Assembly: GCA_051814705.1 (NCBI GenBank)
Contig: JBPWQW010000001.1
Location: forward strand, 1,608,661-1,672,660
Length of the DNA stretch: 64,000 bases
Direction: 5' to 3'
DNA from: Geojedonia sp051814705
Lineage (GTDB): Bacteria > Bacteroidota > Bacteroidia > Flavobacteriales > Flavobacteriaceae
Positions within the stretch are counted from its first letter, which is position 1, and each line of letters starts with the position of its first letter. The position numbers and the translations under genes are program-made. The notes beneath the pieces were generated by a model, which worked only from the letters and a program-made list of their open reading frames with translations, searched no databases and had not been told where the DNA came from. Below are positions 45,230 to 53,560 of this stretch, piece after piece.

Positions 45230-46183
45230 ATGTCTGACGTCGCAGCTGTACAACAGTTTGTAAAAAAATACCAAGCATTAAAAACCGAAGTTGCCAAGGT
45301 GATCGTTGGTCAGGACGAAGTGGTTAATCAGATTTTGATTTCCATTTTTTCGGGAGGACATGCCCTACTAATTGGAGTCCCCGGATTGGCTAAAACCTTA
45401 ATGGTAAATACCATTGCTCAAGCTTTGGGATTAAATTTCAAACGCATTCAATTTACGCCAGATTTAATGCCAAGTGATATTCTTGGAAGTGAGATATTAG
45501 ACGAAAACAGGCAGTTTAAATTTATAAAAGGTCCTGTATTTGCCAATATTATTCTGGCCGACGAGATTAATAGAACGCCACCTAAAACTCAGGCAGCATT
45601 GCTTGAAGCCATGCAAGAACGAGCTGTAACGATTGCTGGACATCGTTACGAATTGAGTCTGCCCTATTTTGTTTTAGCAACTCAAAATCCTATTGAGCAA
45701 GAAGGGACTTACCCTTTACCAGAGGCACAATTGGATCGTTTTATGTTTGCCATTAATTTGGAATACCCTTCATTTAAAGAAGAGGTTGAAGTTGTAAAAA
45801 TGACAACTACCGACATTCAAGCGACAGTTAATCCTTTATTTACTGCTGAAGAAATTATTGGGTTTCAAAACCTCATTCGGCGAATTCCAGTAGCGGATAA
45901 TGTGGTAGAATATGCCGTGACGATGGTTAACAAAACAAGGCCGAATAACACGTCTGCTACAGATTTGGTAAAAGAGTATGTAGATTGGGGTGCAGGCCCA
46001 AGAGCTTCACAAAACTTAATTTTAGCAGCTAAAACCCATGCCGCAATACAGGGTAAATTTTCTCCAGATATTGAAAATGTTCAGGCTGTAGCAAATGCCA
46101 TAATGCGTCATAGAATCATTAAAAACTACAAAGCTGAAGCCGAAGGGATAACCGATGAACAGATTATTAAAGGATTGTTTTAA
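45230..46183 (+). CDS. MoxR-family AAA+ ATPase
   Basis: A 317-residue AAA+ ATPase. VIVGQDEVVNQILISIF precedes Walker A GVPGLAKT; NIILADEINRTPPKTQAALL is Walker B; ATQNPIEQEGTYPLPEAQLDR is the sensor-1 region (quoted in part: ATQNPIEQEGTYPLPEAQL). MoxR proteins act as chaperones for metal or protein assembly, usually with DUF58 and von Willebrand partners. Those partners are not here: an OafA-type gene and aconitase follow. It is probably cotranscribed with the SurA genes. Confidence 0.93.
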   Translation: MSDVAAVQQFVKKYQALKTEVAKVIVGQDEVVNQILISIFSGGHALLIGVPGLAKTLMVNTIAQALGLNFKRIQFTPDLMPSDILGSEILDENRQFKFIKGPVFANIILADEINRTPPKTQAALLEAMQERAVTIAGHRYELSLPYFVLATQNPIEQEGTYPLPEAQLDRFMFAINLEYPSFKEEVEVVKMTTTDIQATVNPLFTAEEIIGFQNLIRRIPVADNVVEYAVTMVNKTRPNNTSATDLVKEYVDWGAGPRASQNLILAAKTHAAIQGKFSPDIENVQAVANAIMRHRIIKNYKAEAEGITDEQIIKGLF

Positions 46184-46229
46184 TCTATTAATAATTCATT
46201 ATTTTTAACCAAATTGAACAAGAATTTGG

Positions 46230-47348
46230 GTGCAAAATAATCGTGTCATTGGTTTAGACTTATTGCGGTCAATAGCTATTTTACTAGTAGTTGTTTCCCA
46301 TTGTTCCTACATACTATACCAAGAAAGCATGAATCCCATTGTTGTTGCAGTACGGTCTTTGGGTGCTATTGGCGTCGACTTGTTTTTTGTTTTAAGCGGA
46401 TATTTGATAGGTGGAATACTACTAAAACAAATACAGGATAATAGAATACATTTTAAAGATTTTGTAATATTTTGGAAAAGAAGATGGTTCCGTACTTTAC
46501 CCAATTACTTTTTAGTATTAATTATCAATATTTTGATAATTATAATTCTACATGAAAATTTACCTGACAAAGTTTTTTTATATTTTCCGTTCTTTCAGAA
46601 TTTTTTAAGCCCACATCCTGATTTTTTTACAGAAGCTTGGAGTCTTTCAATTGAAGAATATTCCTATTTGATTTTACCCCTGTTCCTCCTTTTTAGTTTT
46701 AGGATTTTTAAACGAACGTATTTAAAAGAAAACGTCTTTATTTGGGCTACAGTCGCCCTTATTTTGGTTCAATTTTTCTTTAAGATATCATTTTATTTTG
46801 AAGCGAACATAACTAGTTATTCAGATTGGAGTTCGACTTTTAGAAAAGTAGTGATCTACAGATTGGATGCGATTAGCTATGGTTTTATATTAATTTATTG
46901 CTGTAAAAAATATCCAAAATTTATTGAGACTTATAATAAGGGTCTATTTGCGTTATCACTAGCAATCTTTATTATTATGCATCTCTTAATTTTTAAATAT
47001 AATATTTGGCCTCAAACACACTTGGCATTTTATGTTTTTGCATACTTACCAAGTGTTGCAGTTTGTTGTGCTTTAATCTTTCCAATAGCATTACAGTTTA
47101 AGCCTCAAATAATGTTAAAAAAGAGTGTTTACTTTTTGAGCACCCGGTCTTATGCCATATATTTATTGAACTACTCCATAATTCTATTAAACTTGAAGAA
47201 AATTTTTAATTTCGAAGACCTGTCAATCGGGGTTAAGCTTACGGTTATTGTCCTTTTTTTGGGAATTACACTAGTATTATCTGAACTCTTATATCGGTTT
47301 TTTGAAAAGCCAATTCTCGATTACAGGAATAAAACGTATTCAAGATGA
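46230..47348 (+). CDS. Acyltransferase-3 family membrane protein (OafA/YrhL type)
   Basis: A 372-residue polytopic protein with about ten helices. RVIGLDLLRSIAILLVVVSH supplies the acyltransferase-3 opening with its catalytic His; RRWFRTLPNYF and PDFFTEAWSLSIEEYSYLI follow, the latter carrying the conserved Trp-Ser-Leu-Glu region. It likely transfers acyl groups to a surface sugar. The start is GTG 46230. It sits between MoxR and aconitase without obvious functional links, so it may be a lineage-specific insertion. Confidence 0.87.
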   Translation: MQNNRVIGLDLLRSIAILLVVVSHCSYILYQESMNPIVVAVRSLGAIGVDLFFVLSGYLIGGILLKQIQDNRIHFKDFVIFWKRRWFRTLPNYFLVLIINILIIIILHENLPDKVFLYFPFFQNFLSPHPDFFTEAWSLSIEEYSYLILPLFLLFSFRIFKRTYLKENVFIWATVALILVQFFFKISFYFEANITSYSDWSSTFRKVVIYRLDAISYGFILIYCCKKYPKFIETYNKGLFALSLAIFIIMHLLIFKYNIWPQTHLAFYVFAYLPSVAVCCALIFPIALQFKPQIMLKKSVYFLSTRSYAIYLLNYSIILLNLKKIFNFEDLSIGVKLTVIVLFLGITLVLSELLYRFFEKPILDYRNKTYSR

Positions 47349-47651
47349 CCTGCGTCAAAATCAAACCAACTGAAGGGTTATAATGGGACTCAGACTTTAT
47401 CATTTTAAAAAAATAGCAAAAAAAATTTAGGTTTGATACCTGAAACAAGTTCAATTTTGTCCAATAGAATTGCCGATTTGTTATTTTTAATTGAAAAAAT
47501 TAAAAATTATTTAATATGGTCTTTTAAGAAACACCTAATACTGATTGATATTCACTAATATCTAGATTTCTATACTTATTTTTAAATGAGTATTAAAATT
47601 TGTAATTTTGCAACACATTTTAAACGGAATACACACCCTTAATAAATAAAT
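47349..47651. other. 303-base gap before aconitase
   Basis: Contains a perfect AT-only inverted repeat (47483-47507, ten-base arms), possibly a weak terminator for the acyltransferase gene, and the -7 box at 47603. No credible open frame. Confidence 0.5.
47603..47610 (+). promoter_or_regulatory. -7 box TAATTTTG of aconitase
   Basis: Exact TAnnTTTG match, ending 41 bases before the ATG at 47652. The expected upstream position reads TTTA rather than TTTG. Confidence 0.5.
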
Positions 47652-49916
47652 ATGGCATTTGATATTGATATGATAAAAAAGGTTTATGCAACCATGTCTG
47701 AACGTGTTGATAAAGCTCGTGAAGTTGTTGGAAAACCATTGACATTATCTGAAAAGATTTTATACTCACACCTTTGGGACGGCAGCCCTACTAAAGCCTT
47801 TATAAGAGGAACAGATTATGTTGATTTTGCACCAGACCGTATAGCATGTCAAGATGCCACGGCACAAATGGCATTGTTGCAGTTTATGCAAGCTGGCAAA
47901 TCTAAAGTAGCGGTGCCTACAACCGTGCATTGTGACCATTTAATTCAAGCCAAACAAGGTGCAGTTGCCGATCTAAAACGAGCCAACGAAACAAGTAATG
48001 AGGTTTTTGATTTTTTGGCATCCGTCTCCAATAAATACGGTATCGGATTTTGGAAGCCTGGAGCTGGGATTATTCACCAAGTCGTCCTTGAAAATTATGC
48101 TTTTCCTGGAGGAATGATGATTGGAACCGATTCACACACCGTGAATGCTGGGGGATTAGGAATGGTTGCCATTGGAGTAGGTGGAGCTGATGCTGTAGAC
48201 GTCATGGCTGGTATGGCTTGGGAACTTAAATTCCCTAAACTTATCGGTGTAAAATTAACAGGAAAATTGAATGGCTGGACTTCGGCAAAAGATGTGATTC
48301 TTAAAGTAGCTGGGATTTTAACCGTTAAAGGTGGAACCGGTGCTATTGTTGAATACTTTGGCGAAGGTGCCAAAAATTTATCGTGTACAGGAAAAGGAAC
48401 CATTTGTAATATGGGAGCCGAAATTGGAGCAACCACTTCAACCTTTGGTTATGACGATTCCATGGAACGGTATTTAAGAGCAACCGATCGATCAGATATC
48501 GCTGATGAGGCCAATAAAATAAGACCTTATTTAACGGCAGATGCTGAAGTATATGCTAATCCAGAGCAGTATTTTGATCAGGTCATAGAAATCGATTTAA
48601 ATACCTTAAGACCCCATTTAAATGGCCCTTTTACTCCAGATTTGGCCACTCCTGTTGGAGAACTTGGCGAAAAAGCTAGAGCCAATGGTTGGCCAATAAA
48701 AGTGGATTGGGGACTTATTGGTTCTTGTACAAATTCATCTTATGAAGATTTAACACGTGCGGCATCCATTGCTAAACAAGCCGTTGATAAGCACATAAAA
48801 GCAAAATCTGATTTCGGAATTAACCCGGGTTCAGAACAAATTCGATATACTGCAGAACGTGACGGGATTCTTAAAATCTTTGAAGATTTAAATGCTACCA
48901 TTTTCACCAATGCTTGTGGACCTTGTATTGGACAATGGGATAGAAGTGATGTGAAAGGTGATGAAAAAAATACTATTGTGCATTCCTTTAATAGAAATTT
49001 CTCTAAGCGAGCTGATGGAAATCCCAATACTCATGCCTTTGTAGGATCGCCAGAAATGGTTGCAGCTATTGCAATTTCTGGTCGATTGGATTTTGATCCC
49101 ATGAACGACACCTTAATAAATGAAGATGGTGAGGCCGTAAAATTAGACGAACCAAGAGGTATAGAATTGCCTCCATTAGGATTTGCAGTTGAAGATGCTG
49201 GTTTTGTGGAGCCTGTTGCAGATGGTAGCGGTGTAAATATTTCAGTTAAACCAACATCAGAGCGGTTGCAATTATTAGAGCCTTTTGAACCTATAGGAAA
49301 CTCAATTAAAGGTGCAAAACTTTTAATTAAAGCATTTGGTAAGTGTACAACAGATCATATTTCTATGGCGGGGCCTTGGTTGCGTTTTAGAGGACATTTG
49401 GACAATATTTCCAACAACTGTCTTATAGGTGCAATTAATGCGTATAACAAAAAGACCAATTTTGTAAAAAATCAATTGACTGGTGAATACGGTGGTGTTC
49501 CAGATGTGCAACGAAGTTATAAAGCAAAAGGCATTAAAACCATTGTTGTGGGTGACCATAATTACGGCGAAGGTTCATCTCGAGAACATGCGGCTATGGA
49601 GCCTAGGTTTTTGGGAGTTGCAGCAGTTTTAGTGAAATCATTTGCCCGTATTCATGAAACCAACCTTAAAAAGCAAGGAATGTTAGGGCTAACCTTTGCC
49701 AATGAAAATGATTATGATCTCATTCAGGAAGATGATACCATTAATTTCTTGGATTTAGAGGGGTTTGCGCCAGATAAACCTATAACTATAGAGTTTGTTC
49801 ATAAAGATGGCTCTAAAGACGTTATAAAAACGAATCACACCTATAATCAAGCGCAGATAGAATGGTATAATGAAGGCTCTGCTTTAAACTTAATTAAAAA
49901 GCATAATGCATCATAA
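47652..49916 (+). CDS. acn: Aconitate hydratase, mitochondrial-type
   Basis: A 754-residue iron-sulfur enzyme that interconverts citrate and isocitrate in the TCA cycle. Cluster-ligand Cys residues lie in GSCTNSS and NACGPCIGQWDR. IGTDSHTVNAGGLG and the C-terminal swivel block GDHNYGEGSSREHAAMEPR are diagnostic. Length and motifs match the mitochondrial-type group rather than AcnB. A clear terminator follows, then tlpA. Confidence 0.96.
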   Translation: MAFDIDMIKKVYATMSERVDKAREVVGKPLTLSEKILYSHLWDGSPTKAFIRGTDYVDFAPDRIACQDATAQMALLQFMQAGKSKVAVPTTVHCDHLIQAKQGAVADLKRANETSNEVFDFLASVSNKYGIGFWKPGAGIIHQVVLENYAFPGGMMIGTDSHTVNAGGLGMVAIGVGGADAVDVMAGMAWELKFPKLIGVKLTGKLNGWTSAKDVILKVAGILTVKGGTGAIVEYFGEGAKNLSCTGKGTICNMGAEIGATTSTFGYDDSMERYLRATDRSDIADEANKIRPYLTADAEVYANPEQYFDQVIEIDLNTLRPHLNGPFTPDLATPVGELGEKARANGWPIKVDWGLIGSCTNSSYEDLTRAASIAKQAVDKHIKAKSDFGINPGSEQIRYTAERDGILKIFEDLNATIFTNACGPCIGQWDRSDVKGDEKNTIVHSFNRNFSKRADGNPNTHAFVGSPEMVAAIAISGRLDFDPMNDTLINEDGEAVKLDEPRGIELPPLGFAVEDAGFVEPVADGSGVNISVKPTSERLQLLEPFEPIGNSIKGAKLLIKAFGKCTTDHISMAGPWLRFRGHLDNISNNCLIGAINAYNKKTNFVKNQLTGEYGGVPDVQRSYKAKGIKTIVVGDHNYGEGSSREHAAMEPRFLGVAAVLVKSFARIHETNLKKQGMLGLTFANENDYDLIQEDDTINFLDLEGFAPDKPITIEFVHKDGSKDVIKTNHTYNQAQIEWYNEGSALNLIKKHNAS

Positions 49917-49938
49917 CTTAAAAGATGAATTTATTATA

Positions 49939-49965
49939 ACTCCTGAAGCGATTCAGGAGTTTTTT
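49939..49965 (+). terminator. Intrinsic terminator of aconitase
   Basis: Arms AACTCCTGAA and TTCAGGAGTT form a perfect ten-pair stem with a GCGA loop and a T6 tail, 22 bases after the stop. Confidence 0.9.
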
Positions 49966-50005
49966 ATTTGTAAGTAATTCGTTATAAAAACGCCCAATTA
50001 AATTC

Positions 50006-50569
50006 ATGAAAGCACCTAAATTAAAAACAAGTAACATTATATTCGTAGTAGTCATTTTGCTATTGATAATTCCGCAAACTAGACAGCCTATTCAAGTGTT
50101 TTTGAATAAAGGTTTGGCTCTATTTGGGCCTTCCATTATTGAAGAAACCAAAAGAGAGCACCTTACAGATTATAATTGGCAACTGGTAAAGCAATCGGGT
50201 GAAATCTATGATTTTAATGAAGCAAAAGGGCGAGTTGTAGTGATTAACTTTTGGGCGACCTGGTGTCCGCCTTGCATTGCCGAAATGCCTAGCTTGGAAG
50301 CCTTATATGATTCTTATAAAAATGAAGTGGTTTTTCTGTTTGTTTCAAACGAAGATCCAAAGACGATTTCAAATTTTATGACTAAGAATGCCTATAGTTT
50401 TCAGTATTATTTACCAAAATCTTCCAACCCAAAACTTTTTGATGTCAGAGGGATTCCTAGAACTTTTATTATAGATAAAAAAGGACAAATTGTTGTTGAT
50501 AAAACGGGAGCAGCCAATTGGAATAGCGATGGAGTAAGAAACCAATTAGATCAACTTCTTAAAGAATAA
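50006..50569 (+). CDS. Membrane-anchored TlpA-like thioredoxin
   Basis: A 187-residue protein with one N-terminal helix (about 10-24) and a periplasmic thioredoxin domain. WCPPC (86-90) gives redox Cys87 and Cys90, and GIPRTF supplies the cis-Pro loop. It probably reduces disulfides in the periplasm, for example during cytochrome c assembly; the partner is unknown. It ends four bases before the convergent tRNA-Leu. Confidence 0.92.
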   Translation: MKAPKLKTSNIIFVVVILLLIIPQTRQPIQVFLNKGLALFGPSIIEETKREHLTDYNWQLVKQSGEIYDFNEAKGRVVVINFWATWCPPCIAEMPSLEALYDSYKNEVVFLFVSNEDPKTISNFMTKNAYSFQYYLPKSSNPKLFDVRGIPRTFIIDKKGQIVVDKTGAANWNSDGVRNQLDQLLKE

Positions 50570-50573
50570 AAAG

Positions 50574-50658
50574 TGCGCACGAGAAGATTCGAACTTCCAC
50601 ATCCTAAACGGATACTAGCCCCTCAAGCTAGCGCGTCTACCAATTCCGCCACGTGCGC
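50574..50658 (-). tRNA. tRNA-Leu (GAG)
   Basis: An 85-base tRNA with acceptor pair GCGCACG/CGTGCGC, a long variable arm as in leucine tRNAs, and anticodon loop TTGAGGG giving anticodon GAG. The T-arm GGTTCGAATC-type segment reads GTTCGAATC. The discriminator is A and CCA is not encoded. It is the second tRNA of a minus-strand pair. Confidence 0.95.
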
Positions 50659-50682
50659 AAAAAAGAAATATAAAGATAAAAA

Positions 50683-50708
50683 AAAAGTTAAGCTAAGCTT
50701 AACTTTTT
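50683..50708 (-). terminator. Terminator directly after tRNA-Lys
   Basis: AAAAAGTTAAGC and GCTTAACTTTTT pair perfectly around a three-base loop, with a T9 run on the minus strand. It begins two bases after the 3' end of tRNA-Lys and stands before tRNA-Leu. Confidence 0.8.
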
Positions 50709-50709
50709 G

Positions 50710-50782
50710 TGACCCGGCTGGGGCTCGAACCCAGGACCCCAACATTAAAAGTGTTGTGCTCTACCAGCTGAGCTACCGAGTC
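50710..50782 (-). tRNA. tRNA-Lys (TTT)
   Basis: A 73-base tRNA: acceptor GACTCGG/CCGGGTC with one G-T pair, D-arm GCTCAGCTGGTAGAGC, anticodon loop CTTTTAA (anticodon TTT), T-arm GGTTCGAGCCC-type loop. Discriminator A; CCA not encoded. A terminator follows at once. Confidence 0.96.
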
Positions 50783-50905
50783 TTTCTCTTTTCGAGGGTG
50801 CAAATATAAAACGATTAATTAATAAACCCAACCCTTTTTTGTTTATTTTTTTGTTTTTTGTTGACTAAATTGCTTCGGTTTTAATAATCAATTTATTAGG
50901 TACAA

Positions 50906-51427
50906 ATGAATATAATTTTAATAGGATATATGGGCTCGGGAAAATCGGCAGTAGGTAAAAAACTGTCGGATGTTTTGAGTTACGAGTATATCGATTTAGA
51001 CGAATACATACAACATAAAGAAAGTAAGTCTATTACGGAAATCTTTAAGGGTAAAAGCGAAATCTATTTTAGAAAAATTGAAAGCAAATTCCTTGGTGAA
51101 GTTATTGACAATCATAAAAATGTCGTTATATCCTTGGGTGGTGGCACACCCTGCTATGGGCAAAATATGAACCTAATTAAAAACGCCAAAAATGCATCAA
51201 GTGTTTATTTAAAGACTTCGGTTTCTAATTTATTCAAACGCTTAGTTTTGGAAAAAGAGGGAAGGCCACTAATTTCTCACATCACCGATGAAAATGAATT
51301 AATGGAATTTATAGGTAAACACCTATTTGAAAGGGCTCCCTACTATAGTCAATCGGATATTACAGTAAACACAGATCATCAATCTGTTGATGAAGTTGTT
51401 GAATCGATTATTTTAAACTTATATTAA
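50906..51427 (+). CDS. aroK: Shikimate kinase
   Basis: A 173-residue P-loop kinase that phosphorylates shikimate in aromatic amino-acid synthesis. GYMGSGKSAVG (7-17) is the P-loop; DLDEYIQ supplies shikimate-binding Asp; ISLGGGTPC and RPLI (lid Arg) follow. Length is standard. It overlaps the convergent phosphoribosyltransferase by nine bases. Confidence 0.95.
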   Translation: MNIILIGYMGSGKSAVGKKLSDVLSYEYIDLDEYIQHKESKSITEIFKGKSEIYFRKIESKFLGEVIDNHKNVVISLGGGTPCYGQNMNLIKNAKNASSVYLKTSVSNLFKRLVLEKEGRPLISHITDENELMEFIGKHLFERAPYYSQSDITVNTDHQSVDEVVESIILNLY

Positions 51428-51922
51428 AGAGGCTTCAAAATTCTTGGCATCTAAAATAACTTCCACATGCTCATGTAAGGATGTTGAAAGTGATATTCCT
51501 TTAAAATCAGCCTTAACAGGGTATTTTTTATGATTCCTATTCACCAAAACAGCGGTTTTAAATTGTTTTAAAGGAACATTTAAAAAATGTTTCACACCAT
51601 AAATAAGCGTGCTGCCTGAGTTTAAAACATCATCAACTAGCACTATGGATTTATTGGAATAATCTTTTACAGAAAGTGATGTTTTGATTTCTGAAAGCGG
51701 ATTTCGTTTGTCAATTATAACTCGGCATAAAGTTGATTTTATATCTGAAATCTGATCTAAATTTGATTTAATCTTTTTTGCAAGTAAATACCCATTGCTA
51801 TCAATTCCTGCTAAAATGACTTCAGTCTCGTTGACATTACTTTCATAAATTTGATAGGCTATACGCCTAATTTTATGCTGAATTTCCTGATGATTTAAGA
51901 TTATATTTTTGCTTTCAGTCAT
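51419..51922 (-). CDS. Phosphoribosyltransferase, PyrR-like
   Basis: A 167-residue type-I PRTase. The PRPP loop is SIVLVDDVLNSGSTL (about 94-108), and the C-terminal ISLSTSLHEHVEV resembles the uracil-binding end of PyrR. It may regulate pyrimidine genes, act as a uracil phosphoribosyltransferase, or recycle another base; sequence alone does not decide. It overlaps aroK tail to tail. Confidence 0.85.
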   Translation of the reverse strand: MTESKNIILNHQEIQHKIRRIAYQIYESNVNETEVILAGIDSNGYLLAKKIKSNLDQISDIKSTLCRVIIDKRNPLSEIKTSLSVKDYSNKSIVLVDDVLNSGSTLIYGVKHFLNVPLKQFKTAVLVNRNHKKYPVKADFKGISLSTSLHEHVEVILDAKNFEASLI

Positions 51923-51937
51923 TTTTTATGGTTTTAT

Positions 51938-51945
51938 CAAAGATA
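51938..51945 (-). promoter_or_regulatory. -7 box (TATCTTTG) of the phosphoribosyltransferase gene
   Basis: CAAAGATA on the plus strand reads TATCTTTG on the minus strand, 16-23 bases before the start. Fits TAnnTTTG. Confidence 0.4.
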
Positions 51946-51992
51946 AAAAAGTGTTTTTTAATGGCTCTAGTTTTAAAATTTTAATTTATGCA

Positions 51993-52379
51993 TTACGGTT
52001 GCTTTAATCGGTCTGGATCCTCATAAAAATCATCTATATCTCTCCGGTCCTTTTTAGTTGGCCTTCCTTCGCCTTTTTTTCTATAATAATCTTTCGAGTA
52101 TTTTAAAAGTTCTTGCTTTTCAAAGGCTTCTTTAGGGGTTATGTCTGTGCGATACAGATCGACTAGTTTGGGACCAACCCGGTTAGGCGGGAGATCATTT
52201 ACAATAAGTTGATAGTGTATTTGGTCCTTGCGTAATTCGATTTTATCTGTAGCATAAATATCTCTACTCGGCTTTACGATACTGCCATTAACTTTTACAT
52301 GCGATTTTTTGCAAGCTTCAGTAGCAATACTTCTTGTTTTATAATACCTGACACACCAAAGGAATTTATCAACCCGCAT
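51993..52379 (-). CDS. S4-domain RNA-binding protein (Hsp15-like)
   Basis: A 128-residue protein with an S4 domain: RVDKFLWCVRYYKTRSIATE and VKVNGSIVKPSRDIYATDKI. The C-terminus is basic and low complexity (KKGEGRPTKKDRRD). Hsp15 relatives recycle stalled 50S subunits carrying peptidyl-tRNA; that role is probable here. A -7 box TATTTTTG lies at 52415-52422. Confidence 0.9.
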   Translation of the reverse strand: MRVDKFLWCVRYYKTRSIATEACKKSHVKVNGSIVKPSRDIYATDKIELRKDQIHYQLIVNDLPPNRVGPKLVDLYRTDITPKEAFEKQELLKYSKDYYRKKGEGRPTKKDRRDIDDFYEDPDRLKQP

Positions 52380-52414
52380 ATTAAAATTTAAAAAACTACG
52401 TTAATGTTAGTATA

Positions 52415-52422
52415 CAAAAATA
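52415..52422 (-). promoter_or_regulatory. -7 box (TATTTTTG) of the S4 gene
   Basis: CAAAAATA on the plus strand. It faces the divergent FKBP gene, whose own TATCTTG-like box starts at 52434, so the two promoters are close together. Confidence 0.4.
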
Positions 52423-52519
52423 TTATATTATTGTATCTTGCGCACTTAAAAAACAAGCAATATTGAATCATTCAAAAACTTAAGTTATTTTGAATGATAT
52501 TAAGGAAAATTAAATATAT

Positions 52520-53554
52520 ATGAAAATTAAATATTACACTGCTTTTTTGTTGGTTTTGATTTTAGGTTTTGTAGGATGCAAGAAAAGCGAAACGGATATT
52601 GTTTCAATACCAGAACGTGATCGAGCAGAACAACAATTGGTGGATAAAGATTCCTTATTAGGGTATTTGAGCACACATTATTATAACGCTTCTACCTTTG
52701 ATACTCCCGGTAATTATAAAATGTCAGATTTAGTTATATCAGAATTGCCCAAAGATGGCAGTGGGAACTATTTAGATTTACCAGATCCAGATCATAACAC
52801 ACTTTTGATTGATGATATAGAAATTAAGACGACAACATTACTTAGTGTTGAATACGAATATTATATTTTGAGAATCAGTCAAGGCGGCGGAACCCTTCCA
52901 AATTTTACGGATACTGTAAAAATTAATTATTCGGGCAATTTAATGGATGAAAATGTTTTTGATAGTACTGTAAATCCTGTTGCATTAGACTTGGTGAACG
53001 TGATTTCGGGCTGGAGAAAGGTCATTCCGTTGTTTCAAACGGCCGTAGGTCCACCTACAATTGGAAACGATGGTAAAGAACATTATGATAATTATGGTTT
53101 TGGTGTCATGTTCCTCCCCTCTGGATTGGCATATTATGGATCACCACCATCAGGAATCCCTGTTTATTCAAACTTGATATTTAAATTTCAGATTTATCAG
53201 ACTGGCGCAAATGATCATGATAATGATGGTCTTTTTTCCCATTTGGAGGATATAGATGGTAATGGAAACGTTAATGACGACGATACCGATGGAGATAATA
53301 TCCCTAATTATTTGGATGCTAATGATGATGGAGATAGCTTATTGACTAAAGACGAATTGGTGTTTAAAACGTATACAGTAGACACCAATCAGGGAGAACA
53401 AGAACCTGTTTTGGCAGCAAATGAATACGAAATAAGTAGGAGCGAGACTTCTGGAGTCCTTACTATTAAAACAGTAGTTATTGTAGATTCAAATAACGAT
53501 GGTATTCCTGATTATTTAGATAAAAATACGGTTATTGATCACTCTTCATCTTAA
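52520..53554 (+). CDS. FKBP-type peptidyl-prolyl isomerase lipoprotein with Ca-binding repeats
   Basis: A 344-residue lipoprotein (lipobox Cys20, FVGC). An FKBP domain (about 120-240) shows DTVKINYSGNLMDENVFDST and VIPLFQTAVGPP. After it come thrombospondin-3-like acidic repeats (DHDNDGLFSHLEDIDGNGNV; DTDGDNIPNYLD; DSNNDGIPDYLDK) that should bind calcium. It resembles the FKBP lipoproteins of T9SS/gliding loci (GldI-like), though the match is by class only. It converges on a small T9SS cargo with six bases between. Confidence 0.87.
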   Translation: MKIKYYTAFLLVLILGFVGCKKSETDIVSIPERDRAEQQLVDKDSLLGYLSTHYYNASTFDTPGNYKMSDLVISELPKDGSGNYLDLPDPDHNTLLIDDIEIKTTTLLSVEYEYYILRISQGGGTLPNFTDTVKINYSGNLMDENVFDSTVNPVALDLVNVISGWRKVIPLFQTAVGPPTIGNDGKEHYDNYGFGVMFLPSGLAYYGSPPSGIPVYSNLIFKFQIYQTGANDHDNDGLFSHLEDIDGNGNVNDDDTDGDNIPNYLDANDDGDSLLTKDELVFKTYTVDTNQGEQEPVLAANEYEISRSETSGVLTIKTVVIVDSNNDGIPDYLDKNTVIDHSSS

Positions 53555-53560
53555 GCTTAT

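Noticed and set aside
47483..47507. AT-only perfect inverted repeat in the aconitase leader gap
   Set aside because: With no GC it forms only a weak stem and appears by chance often in such AT-rich DNA; not called as a feature.
50573..50809. Open reading frame on the plus strand spanning the tRNA region
   Set aside because: It runs antisense through both tRNA genes and the terminator; no independent coding evidence.
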